Positions 33,837 to 41,969 of a stretch of 64,000 bases of DNA are shown here, one piece after another. The position numbers and the translations under genes are program-made. Every line of letters starts with the position of its first letter. Position 1 is the first letter of the stretch. The stretch is from Enterovirga aerilata (GTDB lineage Bacteria; Pseudomonadota; Alphaproteobacteria; Rhizobiales; Beijerinckiaceae), in NCBI RefSeq assembly GCF_013044135.1, contig NZ_JABEPP010000005.1:1-64000 (forward strand). Reading direction: 5' to 3'. Below the pieces are notes generated by a model. That model saw only the letters and a list, made by a program, of their open reading frames with translations. It made no database searches and was not told the DNA's origin.

Positions 33837-34970
33837 ATGAACTTCGATTTCAGCGAGGAGCAGTTCGCGTTCCGCGACAGCGTCCGCCAGTACCTTGACG
33901 ACCGGTGGAGCGTCGCCCAGCTGCGTACGCATCTGACGGGCGACGGCTTCGACCGTGAGCTGTGGGAGGGCGTGTCCGCGCTGGGCATCCTCGCCATGAT
34001 GGTGCCCGAGGAGCATGGCGGCCTCGGGCTCGGCTATGTCGATCTCGCGCTGATCCTCGAGGAATGCGGGCGCCACCTCGTGCCGGGTCCGGCCGTCGAC
34101 ACGATCATCGCGACGGACATCATCTCTCGCCATGGCACGCCGGAACAGCAGGCGGCACTTCTGCCCGCGATTGCAGAAGGCGGTCTGAAGATCGCCGCCG
34201 CGGTCGCGGAGATCGAAGGCGGCTTCCGGCCGGAGGACACGACCACGATCGCCCGCCCGTCCGGCAATGGTTGGGCGCTCAGCGGCCGCAAGATCCTCGT
34301 GCCCTACGCCGAGAGCGTCGACCAACTGCTCGTTGTCGCGCGTTTCGGCGATGACGGGCCGCTCGGCCTTGTGCTCGTCGACCCGGACTGGGCCGGCATC
34401 ACGCGTCGCCACCACCAATTGCTCGATCCCGCGTCACGGGCCCATGAGGTGACCTTCTCCGAGGTGGAACTCGGTGGCGATCATGTGCTCGGCGGCCAGC
34501 CGCTCGAAACGGCCGTGGCCCGGCTGGTGGACGCCGGGGCAGCCTCGGCCTCCCTTCAGATGACTGGGGCCGCAGGCAAGGTGCTCGATCTCGCCGTCGA
34601 GTACACCGGTAACCGCGTCCAGTTCGGGAAGCCGATCGGCTCCTTCCAGGCCATCAAGCATCGCTGCGCCGACATGCTCGTTCTTCTCGAAACGAGCCGA
34701 ACCGCCGCATATCACGCGGCCTGGGCCCTCGCGCACGACCCGGCGGCGCGGCGCAAACTCGTCTCTATGGCCAAAGCCTATTGCGGGGACGCGGCGCGTT
34801 CGATCTGCAACGAGGGCCTGCAGTTGCACGGTGGCATCGGTTTCACGTGGGAGCTCGACATCCACTTCTACCTGCGCCGGGCGAAGACGCTCGAATATTC
34901 CTACGGCGACGCTTCCGCCCACCGCGAATGCGTGATGGCGGCGACTCTCGCAGAGATGGAAGCCGCCTAG
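33837..34970 (+). CDS. Acyl-CoA dehydrogenase, small subunit of a probable heteromeric pair
   Basis: Protein of 377 residues, opening MNFDFSEEQFAFRDSVRQYL. It lacks the long EPxAGSD-type loop of its partner (the region reads VAEIEGGFRPEDTTTIARPSG) but keeps RVQFGKPIGSFQAIKHRCADM and LQLHGGIGFTWELDIHFYLRRAKTLEYSYGD, as small PimD-like subunits do. It begins 4 bp after the large subunit's stop. One base separates its stop from the truncated alcohol dehydrogenase start. Confidence 0.9.
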   Translation: MNFDFSEEQFAFRDSVRQYLDDRWSVAQLRTHLTGDGFDRELWEGVSALGILAMMVPEEHGGLGLGYVDLALILEECGRHLVPGPAVDTIIATDIISRHGTPEQQAALLPAIAEGGLKIAAAVAEIEGGFRPEDTTTIARPSGNGWALSGRKILVPYAESVDQLLVVARFGDDGPLGLVLVDPDWAGITRRHHQLLDPASRAHEVTFSEVELGGDHVLGGQPLETAVARLVDAGAASASLQMTGAAGKVLDLAVEYTGNRVQFGKPIGSFQAIKHRCADMLVLLETSRTAAYHAAWALAHDPAARRKLVSMAKAYCGDAARSICNEGLQLHGGIGFTWELDIHFYLRRAKTLEYSYGDASAHRECVMAATLAEMEAA

Positions 34971-34971
34971 G

Positions 34972-35172
34972 ATGCGTGCGACGATCCTCCCGGCATTCGG
35001 CGAACCGGAGGTGTTTCGCTGCGAGGATATCGAGCCGCCCCGACCGCGGCCGGACCAGTTGTTGATCCGGGTGGCGGCCTGCGGAGTCTGCGGGCACGAT
35101 CTCCTGAACCGGTCGGGCGCCTTTCCGGAGACGCGCCTCCCCTGCGTGATGGGTTACGAAATCGCCGGCTCG
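34972..35172 (+). pseudogene. Zinc-type alcohol dehydrogenase, N-terminal fragment
   Basis: The first 66 or so codons encode a GroES-like zinc dehydrogenase start: MRATILPAFGEPEVFRCEDI, then AACGVCGHDLLNRSG with the catalytic-zinc Cys, and VMGYEIAG. Family similarity stops abruptly at about 35170, and the frame runs on to 35259 through unrelated sequence. The Rossmann domain is absent. The gene was probably the last member of the preceding operon, cut by a deletion that joined it to the relic cas1 gene. Confidence 0.85.
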
Positions 35173-35180
35173 CCGCCGCG

Positions 35181-35563
35181 CGCCACGGCATACGCTGGGA
35201 TGGCCGCCGCTACGACCGCCAGAATCCCGGTGCGGCCGACATCCCCAACCAGGCGCTGAACCACGCCGCCTCGGCCGTGGAGGGCGCCGCCGCGATCGCA
35301 GTCGCGGCGACTGCCACCATCCCGCAGCTCGGCTTCGTGCACGAGGATTCGGGCCAGAGCTTCGTGCTCGACATCGCCGATCTCTTCCGCGACACGGTCA
35401 CGGCCCCGTGCGCCTTCAAGGCCGCGAAGGCGCACGAGAAGCGGCCGTTCGATCCGGTCGAGCGCCTCGCCCGCCGCACCGTCGCCGAAAGGCTGCGCCG
35501 GGACGGCGTGATCCCGCCATGATCGACCGGATCAAGACGCTGTTCGACGAGGAGGCGCCGTGA
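35181..35563 (+). pseudogene. cas1: Type I-E cas1, C-terminal fragment
   Basis: From about 35181 the frame reads RHGIRWDGRRYDRQNPGAAD, then PNQALNHAASAVEGAAAIA, TIPQLGFVHEDSGQSF and VLDIADLFRDTVTAPCAF, which is the C-terminal half of Cas1e, the CRISPR integrase. The metal-binding His of FVH and the Asp residues of DIAD are kept, but the N-terminal domain and the first catalytic Glu are lost. A one-base shift at about 35517 splits off the tail MIDRIKTLFDEEAP (35519-35563). The fragment lies out of frame with the dehydrogenase remnant upstream. The short gap to cas2 is as in intact loci. Confidence 0.88.
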
Positions 35564-35579
35564 GGAGGGAGGATGCGCG

Positions 35580-35813
35580 ATGCCCATGACCGTGGTCGTG
35601 ACGCGCGACGTCGCCGACCGGTACCGCGGCTTCCTCTCCTCCATCATGCCGGAAGCGGCGCCCGGGGTCTTCGTCGGCGCCGAGCTCTCCAAGGGCGTCC
35701 GCGAACGGCTCTGGACCGTGCTGAGCGATTGGTGGCCGCCTCGGCCTTCGCACCCTGGGCCTGCCGCCCGAACCCTTTCCGATCTTGACGGCGCGCTCCT
35801 GCTTCGCCGTTGA
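35580..35813 (+). pseudogene. cas2: Type I-E cas2, internally shortened
   Basis: An ATG with a GGGAGGATG-rich leader opens MPMTVVVTRDVADRYRGFLS, then GVFVGAELSKGVRERLWTVLSDWW, the standard Cas2e start. About 20 residues that should follow are deleted. The next stretch fits the family (GGRLGLRTLGLPPE) only in a shifted frame, and the original frame returns at TLSDLDGALLLRR. The open frame of 77 codons thus survives by compensation, against the usual 95-100. A stable, functional Cas2 is doubtful. Confidence 0.88.
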
Positions 35814-35860
35814 CGCCGTTCTTTGACATCATGAATGATTCCAGCTACTTAGCTGGTAGA
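35814..35860 (+). promoter_or_regulatory. Relic CRISPR leader
   Basis: A short AT-rich stretch between the cas2 stop and the repeat, containing TTTGACATCATGAATGATT and ACTTAGCTGGTAGA directly before the repeat. Position and composition fit a type I-E leader end. Only about 47 bp remain. Confidence 0.5.
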
Positions 35861-35889
35861 GGCTCCCCCGCCCACGCGGGGATGGACCC
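35861..35889 (+). CRISPR. Single type I-E CRISPR repeat (array reduced to one unit)
   Basis: A 29-bp unit starting GGCTCCCCCG, with the central palindrome CCCGC/GCGGG and ending GATGGACCC, matches the size and layout of type I-E repeats. It lies 47 bp after the cas2 relic, where the first repeat of an array belongs. No second copy follows at the expected 61-bp period or anywhere up to 36053. The 35890-36053 stretch has an open frame without a family I recognise. Confidence 0.8.
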
Positions 35890-36053
35890 CCTGATCGTCC
35901 TCATCAACGAGGCTCCCTCGCTCGATCGGCTGCGGGAGCAGCGACCACCGGAGCAGTTCGGCTACGAACCGGTCGTCCGCGACCCGGCGAGGCATGCCGT
36001 CGCCGTCGATCTTGAGACCGGGAAGGCGGGCTGACGGCCGGCCTGCGCAAGGC

Positions 36054-36341
36054 TCATCTGGTACTGGAATGCAGCCTGGAATATCCGATCAGGGTGGCGT
36101 GGACGAGCCCGGACGCGAGGCTCGTGTGCCCGCTGAACATCACCAATCCCAAGCCCCAGCCTTGCCGGACGACGAGGCTGCCGAGCGCGAGCAGCAGGGC
36201 GGCAGCGCCCGCAATGCGCAGGCCGTATGTGACGCCTTCGGGCAGGGCGCGGCCGAACACTGCATGCTGCTGACGGTCAGTCGCGAGCGCCAGTCCGCCA
36301 AAGCCCGCAACGCACAGCACGAGCGCTACGAGATGGCTCAT
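36054..36341 (-). CDS. DUF3325-type small membrane protein
   Basis: Protein of 95 residues with three hydrophobic segments: LVALVLCVAGFGGLALA, YGLRIAGAAALLLALGSLVV and GLGLVMFSGHTSLASGLVHATLIGY. Length and layout fit the DUF3325 proteins that end TonB-receptor/PepSY operons. The ATG at 36341 overlaps the PepSY stop by 4 bp. The function is not established; it may be an accessory of inner-membrane ferrisiderophore reduction. Confidence 0.8.
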   Translation of the reverse strand: MSHLVALVLCVAGFGGLALATDRQQHAVFGRALPEGVTYGLRIAGAAALLLALGSLVVRQGWGLGLVMFSGHTSLASGLVHATLIGYSRLHSSTR

Positions 36342-37975
36342 GCGCCCTCCTCGATCAGCTTGCCGCCGGCCACCGGGCCACCCCTGGCCCGTCCCGCTGC
36401 CCGGGGGCTCGGCCGATATCGCGCCGTGCGCAGGGCCAGCACCGCGTGCAGCGCCGCCAGCGCCAGGCACAGGAGGTCGGTGCCGGCGAAGATCCAGTCG
36501 CCCTGCGCCAGGCTGCGCCAGAGCGGCCGCTGGGTCGTAACGGCGTTCAGGAGCGGCACGAGAGCGAGCAGCGCGGCCGCGGTCCACAGCTGCTCGACCC
36601 ATGCTCCCTTCGCAGGGCGTAGGATCGCGTGCGCCAGCGCCGATGCCCACACGATGAAGAAGACGTGGATCTCCCAGTCGGCGCGTCGGGGCAGTTCCAG
36701 CGGCAGCAGCCGGTTGGCCCAGAGGAACGCGGCCATGGCGATCGAGAGCCCCGCGATAGCCGCAATGTTCAGCCGCTCCACGAGACGGAAGCCGAGATAG
36801 GGACGGCTCGGGTCGGGCAGCTTCTGCCGCCGCTTCACCGTCCACATCACGAGGCCCGTTCCCACCATCGCCGTGCCGCCGAAGCTGACCAGGAAATACA
36901 GCCACCTCGTCACGGCGTCGCTGAAACGCCCGAGATGCAGCCCGTAGAGCACGCCGCGGACCTCCGCCGCGGGGCCGACACTTTCGCGCACGGCGAGCAG
37001 GCGGCCGGTCGTGCCCTCGAATTCCATGATCTGCGGGCTCATGGAAAGGCGGCCGGCCTCTCCGCGCGAGACCGCCACGCGGGCGGCGGCGTCTCCGGGA
37101 TGGACGGCCGTGACGCGGCCGACATTGTCGCGGCCCCAGCGCGCCTGGGCCTGCCGCACCATGTCCTCGACGGAGGCGAGCGGCGCCGGCTGGCCGCTCG
37201 GCCGGCCGGGCTGGATGAAGACGCTCAGTTCCGCCGAGAGCTGCTGTCGTTCGGCGGGCGTCTTGATGGCGGCGCGCTCGCCCCAGGGCACGTACATCGC
37301 CATCAGCGTGACGAGGCCCGTATAGGTGATCATGAGGTGGAACGGCAGGCCGAACACCGAGAAGGCGTTGTGCGCATCGAGCCAGGACCGTTGCCCCTTG
37401 CCCCACCGGAACGTGAAGAAGTCGGTGAAGATCTTCTTGTGAGTGATCACGCCGCTGACGATGGCAACGAGCATGAACATCGCCGCGACCCCGGCGATCC
37501 ACCGGCCCCACAGCGCGGACATGTAGTGGAACTGGAAATGGAACCGGAAGAAGAAGTCGCCGCCCAGCGTGTCGCGCGAGGCCACCTTCCTGCCCGTTGC
37601 AGGATCGAACTGGCCCTCGCCGAAGCCGCGCCCGTCCGCACTGCGCGCGGGCGAGCGCCAGAAGGCATAGACGCTGTTGTTGCGCGCATCCGGGAGCCGC
37701 AAGCTCCATTGCGGGCTTCCGGGTACGAGGGTGCCGAGCTCGTCCGCCACGCGCTGCGCCACCGCGGCCTGATCCGGCACCTGTGCCTGATAGGGCAGTT
37801 CCGGCCGCATCCACTGCGAGAGCTCGTCCTTGAAATAGGACACCGTCCCCGTGAGGAACATGGCGTAGAGGATCCAGCCGCAGAGCAGGCCGGCCCAGCT
37901 ATGCAGGTCCGACATGCTCTGGCGGATGCCGCGGCCGGTCAGCCGCGGTTCTTCGTCCGGCGTCCGGCGGCTCAT
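36338..37975 (-). CDS. PepSY-domain inner-membrane protein, candidate ferrisiderophore reductase (FpvG-like)
   Basis: Protein of 545 residues with about eight membrane helices. The first (LHSWAGLLCGWILYAMFLTG, near residue 25) and second (GRWIAGVAAMFMLVAIVSG) bracket a periplasmic PepSY region. Conserved histidines for haem or iron are in DLHSWAG, VITHKKIF, WLDAHNAFSVFGLPFHLM and GLHLGRFSDAVTRWL. Proteins of this type reduce ferric siderophores at the inner membrane, as FpvG does for pyoverdine. It overlaps both neighbours by 4 bp in the operon downstream of the TonB receptor. Confidence 0.88.
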   Translation of the reverse strand: MSRRTPDEEPRLTGRGIRQSMSDLHSWAGLLCGWILYAMFLTGTVSYFKDELSQWMRPELPYQAQVPDQAAVAQRVADELGTLVPGSPQWSLRLPDARNNSVYAFWRSPARSADGRGFGEGQFDPATGRKVASRDTLGGDFFFRFHFQFHYMSALWGRWIAGVAAMFMLVAIVSGVITHKKIFTDFFTFRWGKGQRSWLDAHNAFSVFGLPFHLMITYTGLVTLMAMYVPWGERAAIKTPAERQQLSAELSVFIQPGRPSGQPAPLASVEDMVRQAQARWGRDNVGRVTAVHPGDAAARVAVSRGEAGRLSMSPQIMEFEGTTGRLLAVRESVGPAAEVRGVLYGLHLGRFSDAVTRWLYFLVSFGGTAMVGTGLVMWTVKRRQKLPDPSRPYLGFRLVERLNIAAIAGLSIAMAAFLWANRLLPLELPRRADWEIHVFFIVWASALAHAILRPAKGAWVEQLWTAAALLALVPLLNAVTTQRPLWRSLAQGDWIFAGTDLLCLALAALHAVLALRTARYRPSPRAAGRARGGPVAGGKLIEEGA

Positions 37976-38259
37976 GCTCGCCAGACGGACCAGGCCGCGA
38001 CGAGGAGCGGCGTTGCGACGACGGCGAGGCCCAGCCAGGCCCGCGTGGCGCTGCGCACCGAGAAGACCCAGATCACGGCCCCGGCATAGATGGGGAAGCT
38101 CGCCAGCATTCCGGTGATGACGGCCTGCGGCTTGCTGATCGGCAGGACGAGCACCGCCACGCTCGCGAGTGCGGCAAGCGCATAGCCGCCAGCCAGCGCC
38201 GCGACGATGCGCGACACGAGGGGGCCGACCCGCCAGGCCCGATCCGTGAGGGAGCTCAC
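37972..38259 (-). CDS. DUF3649-type small membrane protein
   Basis: Protein of 95 residues with three hydrophobic stretches (IVAALAGGYALAALASVAVLVLP, VITGMLASFPIYAGAVIWVFSV, LGLAVVATPLLVAAWSVW). This is the layout of the DUF3649 proteins regularly found just upstream of PepSY reductases in iron-uptake operons. Both ends overlap neighbouring genes by 4 bp. The molecular function is unknown. Confidence 0.82.
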   Translation of the reverse strand: MSSLTDRAWRVGPLVSRIVAALAGGYALAALASVAVLVLPISKPQAVITGMLASFPIYAGAVIWVFSVRSATRAWLGLAVVATPLLVAAWSVWRA

Positions 38260-38984
38260 TTGTTCGGGGTTGCCGGTGGGCCCGCGGGGATCGGCGGAAG
38301 GCCGCTTGAGCTCACATAGGTGAGCGTCGTCACATAGCTCGTGCCGTCGAACCTCTCGGGGCCCTGCGGCCCGGTGCGCTCGCCGGGGCTACGGTCGTCG
38401 ACGCTCACCTCGGCCACGTAGGTGCCCTGCCATGGCATGTCGAAGGAGACGAGGCCGCCGTCATCCGTCTGGGCCTCCTTGGACCAGCCGGACTGCGTGA
38501 CCAGGGTGACCTTCGTCTTGGCGCGCGGCTGACCCTTGAAGACGAGCTTCAGCCGTCCAGGCTCGCCGGTCGGGACCAGATCCAGGGTCAGCTTCGGCTG
38601 CTGCTCGGTGAAGCCCGTGATCAGCCGTGCGGCGGGATAGTAGCGATTGATCGTGTCCTTGCCTTCGCGCTTCCACGTGTAGAGCGGGTACTGGGCCTCC
38701 TCGGCGACGATGCTGTCGCCCGGCTCGGCCCGGAACGGCAGGGTGAAGCCGTCGGAGGATTTCGCTGCCTTCGACATCGTCTCGCCCTTCGCGGAGAGGA
38801 GCGTTCCGGTCGGGTTCACGAACTTGTCGAGGAGCCCCGGAGACGCCTCGCGCAGGTTCTCGCCGAACTCGCCGAAGCGGATCACGGCGTTTCCGCCGTC
38901 CGGCTGTTCGATCCAGATCTGGTGAGCCTGCGCAGGAGCGGCGAGGCACATCAGTGCGGCGAGAGCGATGGATAGCCTGGTCAT
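38256..38984 (-). CDS. DUF4198-family periplasmic protein
   Basis: Exported protein of 242 residues. I choose the ATG at 38984 because GGGAT lies about 8 bases upstream; another ATG is three codons earlier. The signal peptide MTRLSIALAALMCLAAPAQA is followed by HQIWIEQPDGGNAVIRFGEFGENL, typical of DUF4198 (metal- or nickel/cobalt-transport associated) proteins, and a beta-rich domain with KLTLDLVPTGEPGRLKLVFKG and GLVSFDMPWQGTYVAEV. The tail is Pro-rich. In this operon it may aid periplasmic handling of metal or siderophore. Confidence 0.85.
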   Translation of the reverse strand: MTRLSIALAALMCLAAPAQAHQIWIEQPDGGNAVIRFGEFGENLREASPGLLDKFVNPTGTLLSAKGETMSKAAKSSDGFTLPFRAEPGDSIVAEEAQYPLYTWKREGKDTINRYYPAARLITGFTEQQPKLTLDLVPTGEPGRLKLVFKGQPRAKTKVTLVTQSGWSKEAQTDDGGLVSFDMPWQGTYVAEVSVDDRSPGERTGPQGPERFDGTSYVTTLTYVSSSGLPPIPAGPPATPNK

Positions 38985-39013
38985 GCGATGCATCCCGACT
39001 GCTTGGATGACCG

Positions 39014-41428
39014 TCAGAAATCGAAGGCGGCCGACAGCACGAAGGTCCGCGGCGAGGCGACAGTCACGAATGTGCCCGTCGTGAGCCAGTAGCGGCTGTC
39101 GGCGACGTTTTCGACGTTGAACCGCAGCGTGACGGGCCGGCTGTCGACGGTCGTCGCGTAACGGACACCGAGATCGACCCGCGTCCAGTCGGGGAAGCGC
39201 AGCGTGTTGGCGGTCGTGAGATAGGCGCCCGACGTGTAGATGACGCGTCCGTTCAGGGCCAGCCCAGGCACCCAGGGCGTATCCCAGTCGAGCCCGGCCG
39301 AGACGGTCAGATCCGGCACGCCCTGGGCGTCGTTCCCACGCTCGAGCGGATTGGCCGGCCTGGTCAGCTCGGGACGCAGGAAGGTCGCGCTGGCAAGGGC
39401 GCGCAGGCCGGGCAGGATCTCTCCGAAGGCCGAGAGCTCTAGGCCCTGGTTGCGCTGCTCGCCGTCATAGGCGAGCGCATTGGCAGCCGTTCGGATCTGG
39501 GCGGGCCGCGAGATCTGGAACAGCGCGGCGGTTGTGGTGACCGTTCCCCAGTCGACCTTGATGCCGACTTCCTGCTGATCCGATTTGAACGGGGCGAGCA
39601 CGGCGCCGGTGTTGCTGTAGCCGGGACCGACGACGGTGCCCTGGCTCAAACCCTCGGCATAGTTCGCGTAGATCGACACGTTCTGCCAGGGTTTGATGAC
39701 GATGCCGCCGAGCGGCGACAGGGCTTCGCCTTCATAGGTGCCCGTCCTGACGCCCGTGGCGGTGCTGTAGGTCAGCTGCTTGACCCATTGCTGGCGGAAT
39801 CCACCGGTCAGCAGCAGCCTGTCGTCGAAGAGCGACATCGTATCGGCAAGCGCGACGCTCCTGAACGAGATCTCGGTGGCTCGCCGCGGATCGATACGCG
39901 CGCCCGTCACGACCGGAAGAGGGGACGGATTGTAGATGTTCGATGGGACCGACTGCGCCGGCGTGTTCGCGACATAGGCGTTGCCGTTCTCCTGGGAGAA
40001 GCCGGTGAAGACGAGGTTCGCCGAATGCTTGATGAAGCCGGTGTCGAACGTGGCGCGCAGGCCGGCATTGCCGCTGACCGTGCTGCTGTAGGAATCGTAA
40101 TAGGCGTTGATGAGCCTGAAATTGCCGAGCGCGTCGATGCCGCCCGGGAAGCCGGAGACGCGCGAATCCGGGAATGTCTGCTCGTTCATTCCCGCCCGGT
40201 AGCCGATGCCGCCATAGGCCGTCAGCCAGTCGGTCAGATCGTATTCGACGAACGAGGCGATCGTGTTGTCCCGCTGCTTGAGCTGAACTCCCGGATACCA
40301 GGTGCTCCGCGCATCCGGCGGACGAGGGATGAAGGGCACCGTCGACTGGATGGTCATCTGCGGACGGAAGTTCTTGGTGTCGTCGTTCTGAGAGATGGCG
40401 TCGAGGGCCCAGCGCAGGCGCTCCCCGCGGTAATCGATCGACAGCGCCCCCAGCCCGGTCTGCCAATTCCCGCGGTCGATCGTGGCCTCGCCGTTGCGGC
40501 CGACGCCGTTGAACCGGACGCCCCATTCGTTGTTCGCGCCGTACCGGCTGCTCGCATCGATATGCACGCCGTAATTGCCGGCGCTGATGAATTGCGGCGT
40601 TATCCGCGCGAATGGCACCTCGAGCGCACGCTTGGTGATGATGTTGATGCTTCCGCCGACGGAGCCGCCCGGGGGCATGCCGTACATGAAGGCGGCCGGC
40701 CCCTTGAGCAGTTGGATTCGCTCGATGTACTGCGCCGCCACGCGATTGGAGGAGATCAGCCCGTACAGCCCGTTGAAGCCCGTATCTCCGGCATTGACCT
40801 GGAAGCCGCGGATCTGGAACGTGTCGTCGAACCCGTTGGCGCCCGTCGTCAGGCGCACCGACGAATCGTTGACGAGCGTATCGGCCGCCGTCCGGGCCTG
40901 CTGATCCTCGATCAGCTTCTGCGTGAAGTTCACCGTGCTGAACGGCGTGTCGAGGATGTCCCGGGTTCCCAGCACGCCGAGCGAGCCGCCTCGCGCCACC
41001 TGGCCGCCGGCATAGGGTGGCGGCAGGTTGCCCGGGCGTCGCGCTGCCTCGCTGGATACCTCGATGCCGGGAAGGGTCTCGGCGTCCGAGGCCACGCCGG
41101 TCCGCGATCCTGCGGCTTGAGCAAACCGCTGGTTCCGCATCAAGGCATGAGCCTCGCCAGAGGCTGCGCCCTGGTGCATCCGAGCCACGCTTGCCGGGCC
41201 AACGGGATCCCGCGGCAGCGACCCGGCGGGCCAAACCGCCATATCATCCTGTATGTGCGCTGCCGCTGGCGACATCAGGAGGACACCTGCCAGCACGCCA
41301 CCGGTCGTCGAGCGTGCAGCGGCCCTGACCTGGCCCAGACCGGAGATGACGGCGTCGAACCTTGCCTGCCATTGGCGCGGCGCACGGGCCCTGAAACGCG
41401 GTCCCATCTCGCCGTGAACGCGGTCCAT
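39014..41428 (-). CDS. TonB-dependent siderophore receptor
   Basis: Outer-membrane receptor of 804 residues. I use the ATG at 41428 (GAGGAG 8 bases upstream); an upstream extension lacks such a site. A signal-like stretch (TTGGVLAGVLLMSPAAAH) precedes a plug domain with VNFTQKLIEDQQARTAADTL, FQIRGFQVNAG, YIERIQLLKGPAAFMYGMPPGG and SINIITKRAL. A 22-strand barrel follows and ends in VLSAAFDF with the terminal Phe. No STN signalling domain is evident, so it is not a FecA-type transducer. It heads the iron operon, and an Irr-like palindrome lies about 136 bp upstream. Confidence 0.93.
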   Translation of the reverse strand: MDRVHGEMGPRFRARAPRQWQARFDAVISGLGQVRAAARSTTGGVLAGVLLMSPAAAHIQDDMAVWPAGSLPRDPVGPASVARMHQGAASGEAHALMRNQRFAQAAGSRTGVASDAETLPGIEVSSEAARRPGNLPPPYAGGQVARGGSLGVLGTRDILDTPFSTVNFTQKLIEDQQARTAADTLVNDSSVRLTTGANGFDDTFQIRGFQVNAGDTGFNGLYGLISSNRVAAQYIERIQLLKGPAAFMYGMPPGGSVGGSINIITKRALEVPFARITPQFISAGNYGVHIDASSRYGANNEWGVRFNGVGRNGEATIDRGNWQTGLGALSIDYRGERLRWALDAISQNDDTKNFRPQMTIQSTVPFIPRPPDARSTWYPGVQLKQRDNTIASFVEYDLTDWLTAYGGIGYRAGMNEQTFPDSRVSGFPGGIDALGNFRLINAYYDSYSSTVSGNAGLRATFDTGFIKHSANLVFTGFSQENGNAYVANTPAQSVPSNIYNPSPLPVVTGARIDPRRATEISFRSVALADTMSLFDDRLLLTGGFRQQWVKQLTYSTATGVRTGTYEGEALSPLGGIVIKPWQNVSIYANYAEGLSQGTVVGPGYSNTGAVLAPFKSDQQEVGIKVDWGTVTTTAALFQISRPAQIRTAANALAYDGEQRNQGLELSAFGEILPGLRALASATFLRPELTRPANPLERGNDAQGVPDLTVSAGLDWDTPWVPGLALNGRVIYTSGAYLTTANTLRFPDWTRVDLGVRYATTVDSRPVTLRFNVENVADSRYWLTTGTFVTVASPRTFVLSAAFDF

Positions 41429-41563
41429 ACTCTGGTCTCCTCGAGCCGTTCGAAATGGCCGACCCCGCACGACATCTGCGTGAATTGGTGATCGAGCTGA
41501 AAATCGGCCGGAGCTCCCGTAGCATGTATCACCGAGGCTGCAAGTCATCGCGCTCCAATTCAA

Positions 41564-41580
41564 AATAGAATTGTTCTAAT
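41564..41580 (-). promoter_or_regulatory. Irr-like (ICE) palindrome upstream of the TonB receptor
   Basis: Read on the minus strand, ATTAGAACAATTCTATT contains a perfect TAGAA-N3-TTCTA inverted repeat with AT-rich flanks, close to the iron control element bound by Irr in Rhizobiales. It lies in an AT-rich block (about 41560-41650) that stands out from the GC-rich surroundings, where the receptor operon's promoter should be. The 541-bp gap 41429-41969 also contains an IS256 scrap at its far end. Confidence 0.6.
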
Positions 41581-41876
41581 ACAATTTAGTATGACGGTAG
41601 TCAACTTCAATCTCTGATTGAACAACTAGAAATATTATAATTCTTAGACTGGTATGTTCTATTTGACCGTGGCGGCACTGGCGGGGTTTTTTTTACCCGT
41701 CGTGGTTGAAGCAGAGCCGCGCGCCGGCGGCCGGATCGCCTGCTGAACCGGAGCTTCGTCGGCGTCTCGGCAAGGCGGGGCAGCCGACGTTCATGCGCAC
41801 CTTGTCCGGCGCGAAGGTCTCGGCGAGCGGCCTGGTGAGGCTCACACCGGCGAATGTCGCAGCGGGTGGACCGGGC

Positions 41877-41969
41877 TCACATCGAGCCGACCGCGCGGGT
41901 CGAGATCCCGTGCATGTAGGCCTTCTGGGTCACGGCCGTCAGTGCCTTCTCGGCCGTGCGACGTGTTCC
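41877..41969 (-). mobile_element. IS256-family transposase scrap
   Basis: On the minus strand, starting directly after the TAA of the aldehyde dehydrogenase gene, the frame reads RRTAEKALTAVTQKAYMHGI and STRAVGSM before a TGA. This matches the conserved N-terminal third of IS256/Mutator transposases. Nothing further of the element is recognisable. The dehydrogenase reading frame ends exactly at its edge. Confidence 0.7.

Noticed and set aside
35810-36034. A 74-codon open frame running through the CRISPR repeat
   Set aside because: The repeat and leader explain its first part; the rest has no recognisable family, so I do not call a gene.
39788-41491. A 567-codon plus-strand frame opposite the TonB receptor
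   Set aside because: It has no recognisable domain and the receptor on the other strand is complete with plug and barrel motifs.
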